Positions 51,268 through 60,955 are shown, numbered from the stretch's first letter. The stretch: DNA of 64,000 nucleotides from CALITV01 sp964415795 (GCA_964415795.1 CAYQBN010000003.1:62001-126000), one strand, 5' to 3'. Program-made: numbers and translations. The notes: generated by a model from the sequence alone, not told the origin.

Positions 51268-52697
51268 CACTCTTCTCTTTTACGAAGTTTGACGAACACC
51301 TTGTTCTCTTCAGCCTTATCGCTGGGCACGAATGGAATCTCTCCCGCAAAATCATCTTTATGAAAGCCGAAAATGTAGGTGCGTCCCTTGATGAGCTTGA
51401 GCGATGTCGGCGTCTTAACGCCGGCATCCCGTCCATCAATGAAGATGTCAGCCTCTGGAGGCAGAGTAGAAACAAAAACCTCGACCATCTCCGACTTGAA
51501 CGGATAAAAGAAATATATCCCCAACGCCCCGGCAAAAAGAAGCAACGCGCAGACTCCGATGAGAAGGGGCCATAGCATCTGCCTGAAGACGCGTCTGTTT
51601 TCCTCCCGTTCCTCCTCTTCCTCATGTTCTCTTTCCCGGTCGGCAAGATCCGTTTCGTGGAATCGTACCTCCTCTTCGAGATTTATTTCCTCTATCTCAC
51701 CGATATCTTTGAATATTTCTTCCATCAAATATGCGGTCTGCGCCTTTTCGAGCACCTGCGTCATCTTGATGAAGTGAGAGGCGAACTCTCGCTTGAGAAT
51801 GGAGGGAAGAGTCTCAGCTTGCGGATCGAATTCTCGCATCGACTGAAATTTCCGTATATCCCCAAGCATCTCTGCCGCAGAGGAATAGCGACGATCACGG
51901 TCGTTCTGAAGCGCCTTCGCAATGATGGCAGATATCTCGCGCGGCACCGCAGGATTGACCGTTCTCACATCGGGTATCGTATCGTGAACGATGGCATGGA
52001 GTATTGCCGCATCCGATTCGAGCCGTCTGAACAATGGTTTTCCTGAAACAATCTCATAAAGTATGATCCCTAGGCTGAAAAGGTCGCTTCGACGATCAAC
52101 CGGGAGATCAAGACACTGCTCGGGCGAAAGGTAGCCGTAGGTGCCTTGTACCGTTTCCGCCGTTCGCCTCAGAGATTTCGTATAGGCGGCGTGGGCTATG
52201 CCGAAGTCGACGAGTTTTACCCGTCCGTCATAGGAAAGAAGGATATTATTGGGGTTCATGTCGAGGTGAACGATGTTGAGAAAATGACCTTGACGATCGC
52301 GAGCATCGTGAGCAAAGTCGAGCCCCTCGAGCACAGCAGCAGCGATTTCCAGAGCGATATCGAGGGGAAGTGCTTTTCCCTTTTGTTCATATTTTTTCTG
52401 AAGCTGGCCCAAGTTCTGTCCGAACACATACTCCATGGCGATGTAGTACATTTCATCGTGTTTACCGAAGTCGTATATCTTGACGATACGCTCGTGGGTA
52501 AGATTACAGATGATACGCGCTTCGGCGAGGAACATCTTGATGAAGGCATGATTGGCGTTGTGCTGTCGCAGTATCCGTTTGATGGCGACCGGCATGCTCG
52601 TGACGGGTGAATTCACATGTTTCGCAAGGAAGATCTCGGCCATGCCGCCGGTCGCTATCTTGGTGATGAGCTGATAGTCTCCGAATCGTTCCAGCAT
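51267..52697 (-). CDS. Membrane Ser/Thr protein kinase with extracytoplasmic PEGA domain
   Basis: Kinase domain ~1-270: ATGGMAEIF Gly loop, VAIK (K40), E59, DFG (164-166), GTYGYLSPEQ. The catalytic loop reads HLDMNPNN (144-151) instead of HRDxKPxN: Arg is Leu and Lys is Asn, while the catalytic Asp is kept. Related myxobacterial kinases also lose this Lys (HRDVSPxN). An acidic coiled linker, one membrane helix (~378-400) and a PEGA domain (LPPEADIFIDGRDAG) follow. Likely active but non-RD. It sits with an FHA protein and a ParA-type protein, plausible partners. Confidence 0.9.
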   Translation of the reverse strand: MLERFGDYQLITKIATGGMAEIFLAKHVNSPVTSMPVAIKRILRQHNANHAFIKMFLAEARIICNLTHERIVKIYDFGKHDEMYYIAMEYVFGQNLGQLQKKYEQKGKALPLDIALEIAAAVLEGLDFAHDARDRQGHFLNIVHLDMNPNNILLSYDGRVKLVDFGIAHAAYTKSLRRTAETVQGTYGYLSPEQCLDLPVDRRSDLFSLGIILYEIVSGKPLFRRLESDAAILHAIVHDTIPDVRTVNPAVPREISAIIAKALQNDRDRRYSSAAEMLGDIRKFQSMREFDPQAETLPSILKREFASHFIKMTQVLEKAQTAYLMEEIFKDIGEIEEINLEEEVRFHETDLADREREHEEEEEREENRRVFRQMLWPLLIGVCALLLFAGALGIYFFYPFKSEMVEVFVSTLPPEADIFIDGRDAGVKTPTSLKLIKGRTYIFGFHKDDFAGEIPFVPSDKAEENKVFVKLRKREE

Positions 52698-52712
52698 CGC
52701 TTCTGCCTCGTT

Positions 52713-54326
52713 CTATCCTCTTGGGGAATTCTTGGGATCCGTTTGCCCCGGTGTCGCATATGCCCCCGCGAGATCGGCGACAAACCGCTCGGCGTCGGGC
52801 TCGGAAATACGGAGCGCTCGGCAATAACTTCGAAGAAAACCTTTCAAATAAGTCGGCCCCGGCATTTGTGCGAAGTCGTTCTCTTCGATCGCCTTGATCA
52901 CCGTTTGTGAAATACGGGTCCGTTCCGATACCGTTTTTATCGAAACGCCCATTTCCTCTCGTATCGCTCTCAGATCCGCACCGGTAAGGCGTCGGTCGCC
53001 GAATCGCGCGATAAGAGGACCGGGTTCGCGTTCTTCAAAAAGTTCGTTCTTTGGCGCCGTCTCCCCTGCTTCGCGCCCGAAGACGTCTCGCTTCACTACC
53101 GAAGGACCGCCTTTCTTCTGGCGATTGTACTTCCGGATCACCTCCCGTATGTCGAACCCCTCCGGCAATGCCTGCTCCACCGTTTGCGCGGTCTGTCCAG
53201 CGACTAGATCGTACTCCCGCCTGAGATCGGGATCCATGAGGTTCTGGTACACGCTGTCCAAAAGACGGGTGTAGAGGTAAAGATTGTCGTTATCGAACAA
53301 ATCGCGTATCAATGGTGATTGGGGAGCATAAACCGTGCGCAGTTTCTCATATTGGGCGCGCACATCCTGTGCGCTCGACCCCGGATGTGCGCCCAGCAAC
53401 TCGTAGTAGGTACAGGGAGCAAGCGACGGCATTTGGACATGATCGCGCTTGCTCACTGCCGCCAGTAGCTTTCCGGCGATACTGTCGAACATCTCGGTCA
53501 ATTCGGTCCCTCGTTCCGCCGTCACCGCCGGAGACATCGTCAGCGAAGAGGAATGGATGAAATCAGAAAGAATGACCTCCCCCATGCCTTTGAGGTCGAA
53601 ACCATAATAGTTCCGTATCACCAGAGGATAGGTATCCTTGAGATCGGCGTCGGCGGCCGAACGGACCCCATTGATTACCACGCCGATGTGAAGTCGTTGG
53701 ACTATCTCGTTTATCGAACGACGCACGCGCGGCAACTCCTCCCCGAGGAGAAGCAACATGTTGCGGGGACAATAGAGGTGCTCGGAACGCGATCTCTCGA
53801 TCTCCTGCACCGTGGAGGCTATGCCGAGACGCTCGACGGCCGCCGCGAATTGATTGTCGAAGAACTCTCGAAACAGATGGTTCGCCTTTTCAAGACAAAT
53901 GGGGTCAGGGGTAACGAAGAGCAAAGAAAAATCGGCGATGAAGGCGGTCGCCACGAGGTCGCTGTCGAGGTGCGCCCCCATGTCGATGAACACCATATCG
54001 AAACCGCTTCGCTTGATCTCCGCATCCCACTTGACGAGATAGTCGGCAACGGACACATTCTTGAACGGACTGCGAAGCGAAGAAAAGAACTTGAGATTCG
54101 GATAGTCGGTGTCTATGAGCGGAAGCACCGAGAAGAAATCGGGAACGGTCCGGGAAACCGCCCACGGAGGGACACCGAAATAGGCATGGAGCGTTCCGCC
54201 GTTGGGGGCGGCGTCCACGAGAAGTACCTTCTTGCCCTTTTGCGCGAGATACACGGCCAAGTTGAGCGTCATTACCGATGTTCCAGAACCGCCCTTAGCA
54301 CCGAAGGTAACGACAACCTTGGTCAT
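52713..54326 (-). CDS. ParA/MinD-type ATPase - J-like - RodZ-type HTH fusion
   Basis: Residues 1-~310 are a MinD/ParA fold: deviant Walker A GAKGGSGTS (9-17) keeps the signature Lys11 but has Thr16 where the canonical P-loop Lys should be, as in TadZ/CpaE-type proteins; then VLLVDAAPNGG and MVFIDMGAHLDSD. Residues ~310-385 are J-domain-like (YYELLGAHPGSSAQDVRAQY, NLMDPDLRREYD) without the HPD tripeptide. Residues ~460-520 are a RodZ-type HTH (LRAIREEMGVSIKTVSERTR, TYLKGFLRSYCRALRI). A positioning or scaffold role is inferred. Overlaps the lipoprotein gene upstream by 4 bases. Confidence 0.85.
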   Translation of the reverse strand: MTKVVVTFGAKGGSGTSVMTLNLAVYLAQKGKKVLLVDAAPNGGTLHAYFGVPPWAVSRTVPDFFSVLPLIDTDYPNLKFFSSLRSPFKNVSVADYLVKWDAEIKRSGFDMVFIDMGAHLDSDLVATAFIADFSLLFVTPDPICLEKANHLFREFFDNQFAAAVERLGIASTVQEIERSRSEHLYCPRNMLLLLGEELPRVRRSINEIVQRLHIGVVINGVRSAADADLKDTYPLVIRNYYGFDLKGMGEVILSDFIHSSSLTMSPAVTAERGTELTEMFDSIAGKLLAAVSKRDHVQMPSLAPCTYYELLGAHPGSSAQDVRAQYEKLRTVYAPQSPLIRDLFDNDNLYLYTRLLDSVYQNLMDPDLRREYDLVAGQTAQTVEQALPEGFDIREVIRKYNRQKKGGPSVVKRDVFGREAGETAPKNELFEEREPGPLIARFGDRRLTGADLRAIREEMGVSIKTVSERTRISQTVIKAIEENDFAQMPGPTYLKGFLRSYCRALRISEPDAERFVADLAGAYATPGQTDPKNSPRG

Positions 54327-57300
54327 GGCATCACACCTCTCATCTTATTCTCGGCGGCCAGCGCCGCGGCAACGGCCTCGCGAAAGGCGTCGTAGCGATC
54401 CGGAGGTATTATATCCGCATTCAGATCAAATGTCACGGAAAGGGTGCCCCCGTTGATCTCGACGCGCCACGCGAAGAATTCGTTCTCAATGACGAACGGT
54501 TCGACCGCACTTTGGGTCTCCTGCCACACGACCTGCCAACGGCTTATCCGATCGAGCAGAAGAAGCGGGTAGTGCCTCTTTTGCAAATCGGCGAGTTTTC
54601 CCGTTACCGCAGATACCAACGCCGGCATAAAAGGCTGAGCAGCACATTCCGCCTCAAGCGGCTCATCATACTGACCGCTCACGAGGGTACATTGATTCAC
54701 CGAGATCGGTCCTCCCGCAATGCGAACGACAAGATCATGAAAGTAGGAAAACGGATCGCCATCGGTGGCGAAGCGGTAGCGGGCGGTCGAAGCCGCTCCT
54801 CCCGAAAGCCGGATATGCACCCGGCCATCGGCGCTCAGCGCAAGGGAAGCGGCGCTTTCGATACGGTTCAGGACCTTTTCGAAGCGATAGGTCCCCTGCC
54901 GTTCGTCGATCACGAAAGCCTCGGTGCCCAAAAGAAAAGGATTTATGCCGCGGAAGTGATCGTAACTCGCAGTGGCATCGACGAAGAATCCTTCGGCCAC
55001 CCCCTTCTGAGGAGGAATAAAAAGCAACGCATGGTCGAACTGCATTGAAGGTATGTCACGGAGAAGCGATCCGGAGGAACTGCTCTTGGCAAGGGCATAC
55101 TGCGCATCAATTCCTGCATACTGAAGCATAACCTTCAGAAGCAACGCCTTGTCCTTGCAATCCCCCGCTTTATCGGCGAATGTTCTCTCCACCCTCTCGG
55201 GGCGGACCTTGCTTATACCCCGGTCGTCAAAAAGATAGCGCACTTGCCGCGCCACCCAATCACGGAGGACCCTGATGCGCTCGATGGTATCACTCGTCTG
55301 AGAGATCAGCGATCCGGTGAATCGCTCGATGGTGCCGTTCTCCTCCTGTTGCTCGCGGACGAACGACGCCTGCCAGCGAGCGAAATCTTCCCACGAGGAA
55401 ACCGTGGTATAAGAAACGGTGGGCAACACATCTATGAGAGGCGGCATCCCGGGTTCGGCAGGCGGTTGATAAATGCGGGTCGTTTCGAACACGGTGTCTT
55501 TCACATCCCCTTTCTTCTTTTCGCTCCGCTGCACCGGACCTCGTACGAAGAAGGCCACCGGTACCTCGGTGGGGAAGCGGAGAACGAGCCGGCTGTGCAG
55601 GTTGAACACCCCTTCGGTGGCGAAGAACCATCGGAAGTCGCTTCCTCCGAGCCACGATCGCGGCCCTTCGAGCGATTCTATGGTGAAGTCTATGACATCG
55701 CCCGGTTCGGTATCGAGAAAATAGATATGCTCGGCGTCGGCGCGCCACGAAGGAAGCGATCGGCCATCCTTCTTCACCACGCGCGCCGCGATAACGCGTC
55801 CATAGTTGGCAACGGTCGCGAATTCCTGTACTCCTTCTTCGGTATTGAGCGCGATCACTAGACGGAACCGTGACCGACTGCTCCCATTGTAGAAAACCTG
55901 CCGAAGACCCTCGTCATAAACGATGGCATATCTCTGCGGATACTCCGCTGCAGTGCGTCGGAATGCCGCTATCTTCTCATCGACCGCCGTATCGGGGAGT
56001 GCATTCGTGGTAAAGAAGACATCGTTGGACGCGTTGAACGCGTCGAGGCGTTCCGCATACTCGTTCTCTTCGGGAGCGAGCTCATAGGCTCGACGGAAGG
56101 CGGTGACGGCATCGTCCGGTCGACCGGCAAGCGCCAACGCATCACCGAGGCGTCCCCAGAGATCGGCCGACTCGGGATTCTGCTCGAGCGCCGCCCGGAA
56201 CTCCCGTTCCGCTTTTCTCCACGACTCTTCAGCGAGATACGCGTCGCCCAACATCCGGCGATACTCGCCGTTATAGGGATCCAATTCGAGAAGTTTGCGT
56301 GACGCTTTGATGAGCGACGACAAATCGCCCATTTCCCGATAGAGTTCGGCAAGGCGCGACCAAGTGGGTTGATACGCCGGAATAAGCGACACGGCTCGCT
56401 GACGAACGCGCGCAGCGCGATCCGGATCGCCGAGACTGCGCAACGCGTCGGAAAGATAGTAGTAAGAAACCGGGTGCCGGTCATATTCTTTCACGAGTCG
56501 CTTGGCGTTTACCAAATCCTTTGCATACCATTTCTTCGCGTAGTAGACATCGGAAAGCCGCAAAAGCCAAGTCAGCTCGTTCCGTTCCTCCCCTCCGGTC
56601 GCGGCAATCGTTTCCCTGAGACAGGCATCATCGCCAATGTCTTGACAGTTCTCGATGAGATCGCTTCGCACAAGCACCGCCTCCGGCCATTCCCTTGCAA
56701 GGAACGAAAGCAAAGAAATGGCGCCCTGTCCGTTACCCTCGCGGCGGTAGGCCCGGGCAGTCCACAAGAGCGGCGCCGGAGCCCGGCTTCCACTTACCGA
56801 GGCATACCACTCCTCCCAGTCACCAAGGCGCACATCGCCGAAAAGAAGATCACGGGACAAGATCCGCAGATAGGCAGTCATGTGGTCATCGGCATCACGC
56901 GGATCGGCAATATCGAGGCCCGGTCTCAGAAGCGTGGCATCATCGCGGTAAAAATAGATCGCGACATATGCCTCGTCGGAAAGATACGGCGCCAGTTTGA
57001 GCAAAATGGTATGGATACCCTTCCCCAGTCTGATAGATGCCGTCCCCGAGACCAGTCCCGCCGTCAAACGATCGGCATCCCGCTCCAACACCACCGCCCC
57101 ATCCACATAAAGGCGGTAAGGCACCGTGATGTAGGGAAGGACGACGACCTCTTCTTCTCCCGTCACGGTGACGGTGGCCGAGGCGAAAAAGACGGTGTTG
57201 CGCACCGGCGAAAAATGATTGCGAAGGTTAAAAGAGGAAAGCGCTTCTGGCAGATTGATGCGACGCGCCGTGGACGGCACGAACGAGGCGCCCTTCAGAT

Positions 57301-57892
57301 ATGCTTCCTCCTCGGGCGAAACCTCGGCGAGATCTCTGAACGCAGCGTTCCCCACCGCCCGGAAAAGACGCCACTCGCGCGGCCAGAGAAGGTTCCGTTC
57401 TATCCGTCGTCGATCCCATGAACGCAAGGTGGCGCGCGCCCATTCGAGCGACTCCGACGCGACGACGCCACGGCACAGCATCGTATCGCAACGAGGTGTG
57501 ATTCCCGCCATGTCGAGTGCTATCGTGCGGCTCACATAGAGATCTCTGATCAGATGAAGCGCCGCCAGAGCCGCCAAAGAGTCCTCCCCTTCGAGTGCCG
57601 CGAGGAGATGCGGGAACGCCTCGTCCTGCCTTCCGGCAAGATAGAGCGACTCTCCTACGACGAAGTGGAGCAGTGGCGTCCCCTCGGGATCGCGATCGAG
57701 CGATTCATGCGCTATCTTCAGCGCGGCAGGCCAATCGAAGAAATACGCATCACGGACACGCTGTTCGAGAGTCTTCGTCTCAGCGCGGATCGTTTCGTGC
57801 GAGGGGCCACCGAAAAGGGCGCATCCCGCTACGCTAACCGCGATGATCGATACCGCCGCCCAGCGCCAAAAGGCCCCTGAATGTCGTTTCAT
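54323..57892 (-). CDS. Large TPR / DUF3857 / transglutaminase-like lipoprotein
   Basis: 1189 residues. Lipobox VAGC (Cys ~24). An N-terminal helical region with TPR-like repeats continues to ~650 (LLELDPYNGEYRRMLGDAYL; LWGRLGDALALAGRPDDAVT). A DUF3857-like beta domain lies at ~660-850. A transglutaminase-type cysteine core follows, with AGDCKDKALLL (C912), QFDHALLFI and FVDATASYD as the probable Cys-His-Asp triad, then a C-terminal beta domain. Likely a periplasmic or surface peptidase or crosslinker. It starts 59 bases inside mtnA behind GGAG, a long overlap. Confidence 0.88.
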   Translation of the reverse strand: MKRHSGAFWRWAAVSIIAVSVAGCALFGGPSHETIRAETKTLEQRVRDAYFFDWPAALKIAHESLDRDPEGTPLLHFVVGESLYLAGRQDEAFPHLLAALEGEDSLAALAALHLIRDLYVSRTIALDMAGITPRCDTMLCRGVVASESLEWARATLRSWDRRRIERNLLWPREWRLFRAVGNAAFRDLAEVSPEEEAYLKGASFVPSTARRINLPEALSSFNLRNHFSPVRNTVFFASATVTVTGEEEVVVLPYITVPYRLYVDGAVVLERDADRLTAGLVSGTASIRLGKGIHTILLKLAPYLSDEAYVAIYFYRDDATLLRPGLDIADPRDADDHMTAYLRILSRDLLFGDVRLGDWEEWYASVSGSRAPAPLLWTARAYRREGNGQGAISLLSFLAREWPEAVLVRSDLIENCQDIGDDACLRETIAATGGEERNELTWLLRLSDVYYAKKWYAKDLVNAKRLVKEYDRHPVSYYYLSDALRSLGDPDRAARVRQRAVSLIPAYQPTWSRLAELYREMGDLSSLIKASRKLLELDPYNGEYRRMLGDAYLAEESWRKAEREFRAALEQNPESADLWGRLGDALALAGRPDDAVTAFRRAYELAPEENEYAERLDAFNASNDVFFTTNALPDTAVDEKIAAFRRTAAEYPQRYAIVYDEGLRQVFYNGSSRSRFRLVIALNTEEGVQEFATVANYGRVIAARVVKKDGRSLPSWRADAEHIYFLDTEPGDVIDFTIESLEGPRSWLGGSDFRWFFATEGVFNLHSRLVLRFPTEVPVAFFVRGPVQRSEKKKGDVKDTVFETTRIYQPPAEPGMPPLIDVLPTVSYTTVSSWEDFARWQASFVREQQEENGTIERFTGSLISQTSDTIERIRVLRDWVARQVRYLFDDRGISKVRPERVERTFADKAGDCKDKALLLKVMLQYAGIDAQYALAKSSSSGSLLRDIPSMQFDHALLFIPPQKGVAEGFFVDATASYDHFRGINPFLLGTEAFVIDERQGTYRFEKVLNRIESAASLALSADGRVHIRLSGGAASTARYRFATDGDPFSYFHDLVVRIAGGPISVNQCTLVSGQYDEPLEAECAAQPFMPALVSAVTGKLADLQKRHYPLLLLDRISRWQVVWQETQSAVEPFVIENEFFAWRVEINGGTLSVTFDLNADIIPPDRYDAFREAVAAALAAENKMRGVMP

Positions 57893-58925
57893 CTAGTGCT
57901 CCCTCCAATATCCCGCCTTCGGTTATGACAGCGGTCACCAGACCCCGAGGTACCACATCGAACCCGAGGTACAATCCCGGCGATCCCACTGGCGCCAGCC
58001 GCTTGCCGTTCAACAGGAACATCTCTTCGTCGGCGCGTTCCTCTATGACGATGCCGCTACCATCCGCCATCGTGAGATCGACGCTTTCGAGCGGAAGGAC
58101 CGGCAAGAACGGTATCCCGTGATGGTGCGCCGCGACCGCCAAGGCATAGGTCCCTATCTTGTTCGCAAAATCGCCGTTCGCCGCCATACGATCGGCACCG
58201 ACGAGCACGAGATCGACCTGCCCCTGCGCCATGAGATAGGCGGCAGCATTGTCGGTAATGATGGTATGCGGTATCCCCTCTTCAAGGCACTCGAACGCCG
58301 TCAGCCTCGATCCCTGAAGGTAGGGGCGCGTTTCGTCGATCCAAAGCCGCTCGACGAGCCCTTTCGCGTGCAGAGCCCGGACGACACCGAGCGCGGTTCC
58401 GTACCCGCAGGTAGCGAGCGCCCCCGTGTTGCAGTGGGTAAGGAGGCGCAGGCGGCGACCGGGGAAACGACGGCACACCCACGCCACACCATGTTGAGCC
58501 ATGCGGTAGTTGCGATCGCGGTCACGCCAGTGGATCTCCAGAGAACGCCGTTGCATGAGGGCGAACTGTTCCGCGCCGGTCCGACAGGAGGAGATTTTCT
58601 TGTCGTAATAATCACGCACTTCCGCCAGCACAGCCGTCAAATTGACCGCTGTTGGCCGGGCAGACGCCAAGGAATCGCACACCGAATAAAAGACCTCCGC
58701 GCTCACTGGCGCATCGGCAGAACGGAACGCGAGCGCCGCGCCAGCCGAAGCGGCGGCGCCGATGAGCGGGGCGCCGCGCAAACGCATCTCGACGATCGCC
58801 GTTCTCACCATGGCAGGCGAGGTAAGACGAAGGAACTCCTTTCGCTCGGGCAACAATGTCTGATCCAATACGAGATAGACATCGCCGTCCCAAAAAGCGG
58901 CGACGAAGTCGACGCGTTTACTCAT
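57834..58925 (-). CDS. mtnA: S-methyl-5-thioribose-1-phosphate isomerase
   Basis: Methionine-salvage aldose-ketose isomerase of the eIF2B-alpha fold. 363 residues: RGAPLIGAAAS, SARPTAVNL, THCNTGALATCGYGTALGV (catalytic Cys) and GADRMAANGDFANKIGTY (catalytic Asp). A metabolic gene in a signalling/envelope chain; no other mtn gene nearby. Overlaps the FHA gene by 8 bases. Confidence 0.95.
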   Translation of the reverse strand: MSKRVDFVAAFWDGDVYLVLDQTLLPERKEFLRLTSPAMVRTAIVEMRLRGAPLIGAAASAGAALAFRSADAPVSAEVFYSVCDSLASARPTAVNLTAVLAEVRDYYDKKISSCRTGAEQFALMQRRSLEIHWRDRDRNYRMAQHGVAWVCRRFPGRRLRLLTHCNTGALATCGYGTALGVVRALHAKGLVERLWIDETRPYLQGSRLTAFECLEEGIPHTIITDNAAAYLMAQGQVDLVLVGADRMAANGDFANKIGTYALAVAAHHHGIPFLPVLPLESVDLTMADGSGIVIEERADEEMFLLNGKRLAPVGSPGLYLGFDVVPRGLVTAVITEGGILEGALDETTFRGLLALGGGIDHRG

Positions 58926-59865
58926 GGGAAGCGATACCTACAATCCGTTCAATGAGCGGCCTCATCTGTTCGGGAAGCTCTCCCCGCAGCCACAAGAGGA
59001 TAAGCAAAAGAAAGAGCGCGACGATCAAAAGGACGAACAGCATGAAAAGCCTTCCGGCGCGACGGTTCACCTGTCGCGTCTTCTCGACCTGCGCCGTGAC
59101 CTCGGTCACTTCTCCGTCGTCGTCCAGAGACTTGATCTGCTTATTCTGGATATCTTCTCTCAGTTTGCGTCTGCGTTCTTCCTGTGCTTTGGCGAAATAT
59201 TCGGTCGGATCGTAGGTGTTTCCTTTCTCGACATATTGAAACAGGAATTCCCCTATCTGTATCTCGTCGCCGTTCCGCAGATCGACCGAATCGACGCGCA
59301 TGCCGTTGACGACGAGAGGATAGCGCGGGTCGCGTATGCCGGGAACGAGTAGGTATATGTTCCCGTCGAAGATGATCTTCGCATACACCGGCGGGATATC
59401 GGGATGAAAGAGATACACATCGGCTCCCGCATAAGAACCGATGACCGTTTCACCGCCTTTTATAGGAAAGACGCGCCCTCCCACGGGGCCGTTTTTGGCG
59501 AGGAGGACCTCCGTGTCCGCGACCTTAGGGCCGGCTTCGATGTCGCGCGACTGCGGGGTCGTCTCGTCCTCTTCGTCCTGCTCGAGGTAGATGTTATAGT
59601 CGCCCGCCGTTATGACATCGCCGACGAATATCTCTACCTTGCGGGTGAGTTCTTTCGCATTCACATAGGTCGCATTGAACGACCCTCGATCTTCGATGAT
59701 GATGTGCCCGTCGATCACCTCTACTTGGAAGTGGTGTCGGGAGACATTGCGCTCAGGAAGGATAAGATCGTTGTCGGGAGCCCGTCCCACCGTGATGAGA
59801 TCACCGGAAAATCCATGTACCGACAATTCGTTGCGATCGTTCTCAACGATGAATTTCAATCCCAT
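58918..59865 (-). CDS. Membrane-anchored double-FHA protein
   Basis: ATG at 59865 with GGGAG upstream. First FHA (~1-95) has the phosphothreonine-binding set GR (24-25), SRHHF and NATYVN. The second (~115-215) keeps the fold (VIGSYAGADVYLF, GDEIQIGEFLFQYV) but lacks SRxH, so it probably does not bind phosphopeptides. A charged coiled segment and one C-terminal membrane helix (LFMLFVLLIVALFLLLILLW) follow, making it a tail-anchored cytoplasmic protein. The Ser/Thr kinase four genes downstream is a natural source of phosphothreonine. Confidence 0.88.
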   Translation of the reverse strand: MGLKFIVENDRNELSVHGFSGDLITVGRAPDNDLILPERNVSRHHFQVEVIDGHIIIEDRGSFNATYVNAKELTRKVEIFVGDVITAGDYNIYLEQDEEDETTPQSRDIEAGPKVADTEVLLAKNGPVGGRVFPIKGGETVIGSYAGADVYLFHPDIPPVYAKIIFDGNIYLLVPGIRDPRYPLVVNGMRVDSVDLRNGDEIQIGEFLFQYVEKGNTYDPTEYFAKAQEERRRKLREDIQNKQIKSLDDDGEVTEVTAQVEKTRQVNRRAGRLFMLFVLLIVALFLLLILLWLRGELPEQMRPLIERIVGIASHE

Positions 59866-59887
59866 AAGAACTCCCGTCCGCTCGTCT

Positions 59888-60955
59888 TCAAGTCCCCGCG
59901 TTGCACTGCTGTTCAAGCCGATAAAGCATCTTCTTGAGTTCCCTCTCGTCCTTATCTACCAAGGCAAGATATTTCGTTATCTTTTCCCGCAATGTCCCGA
60001 CCGCCGGTTCGCCCCCTTTCTCCCGAAGGAGGCTGAGAAGGCGCTTCCATATTTCGTCGATGTACAGGTGATAATGCTCGAAACGGTACTGGAGCGGAAT
60101 GTATTTTCGATCCTCGAGGATATCCATCCAGTTGACCGTCAGCGTCTCGGGCGAAAACTTCACCGTCCGGTAAAGCGGCTCGTACTTCTGCCGAAGCTCG
60201 TCGAAGATCGCGGTTACGAGATGCTCCAGCTCAACCGGCGTCATATGTTCGAGGAGCATCTGGAGAATAAAGTCGAAGATGTCGAAGTAGCCGAGGAGCA
60301 GGTTGACGATGATGTCCTTCTGTTGGGTAATGACGATGTCGTTCGCGCCGTCGGCCACCGTTCTCATGCGAAAATCGCGCACTGTGATGACCGGCGCCAG
60401 TTGCGGCAACAGTTCGAAATAACGGGAGAACACCGCCTGATCGTTCTCATAGGCATAGGACTTGGTGTCAGGGTGATAGTAAAGAAAATATCGGAACCGG
60501 CCACGATCGAAAAAGGCCATATTCATGACCAGCCCCTGCTGGAAACCAGCCATTCCGGAAAAGGAGCCTTCGGCGACGAGGGCATTGAAACGGGCCACAT
60601 CGGTCATCTCGACCGGAGAGTGGAGCACGCAGGCCGAGGCAAAGAAGCGGTAGATGGCATCGAGAACGCTCGACTCTTCGACGACATTCGCATAGACATC
60701 GATGTTGTCGTCTTCGAGAAGGAGTCGGAACGAGACCGGCTGGGGCATTCCTCCCCCGCCGGGGAGATTCAACGCAACGGCGCCGAGGAGCTTGCTGTTC
60801 TTGAAGAACAGGTAGCCAACGATCCCCTGACCGACGCAGCAGAGGTATCCCGATATGTCCTTCTCCCAACGAAAGAGATCGTTCAGAACCGAAAAAAGAT
60901 ACTTCCCGGGCAGTTGCTGAATGTAAAGAACATTGCGATCAAACGGTATAAGCAT
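59888..60955 (-). CDS. Cytoplasmic protein of unknown function
   Basis: Not recognised with confidence. ATG at 60955 with GGGAG about 5 bases upstream. The N-terminal ~60 residues (LFSVLNDLFRWEKDISGYLC, GYLFFKNSKLLGAVAL) faintly recall PATAN/DUF4388-type domains of bacterial signalling proteins. The rest is helical with many aromatic residues and no signal peptide. First gene of the FHA/kinase operon, 22 bases before the FHA gene, so a role in that system is likely. Confidence 0.65.
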   Translation of the reverse strand: MLIPFDRNVLYIQQLPGKYLFSVLNDLFRWEKDISGYLCCVGQGIVGYLFFKNSKLLGAVALNLPGGGGMPQPVSFRLLLEDDNIDVYANVVEESSVLDAIYRFFASACVLHSPVEMTDVARFNALVAEGSFSGMAGFQQGLVMNMAFFDRGRFRYFLYYHPDTKSYAYENDQAVFSRYFELLPQLAPVITVRDFRMRTVADGANDIVITQQKDIIVNLLLGYFDIFDFILQMLLEHMTPVELEHLVTAIFDELRQKYEPLYRTVKFSPETLTVNWMDILEDRKYIPLQYRFEHYHLYIDEIWKRLLSLLREKGGEPAVGTLREKITKYLALVDKDERELKKMLYRLEQQCNAGT

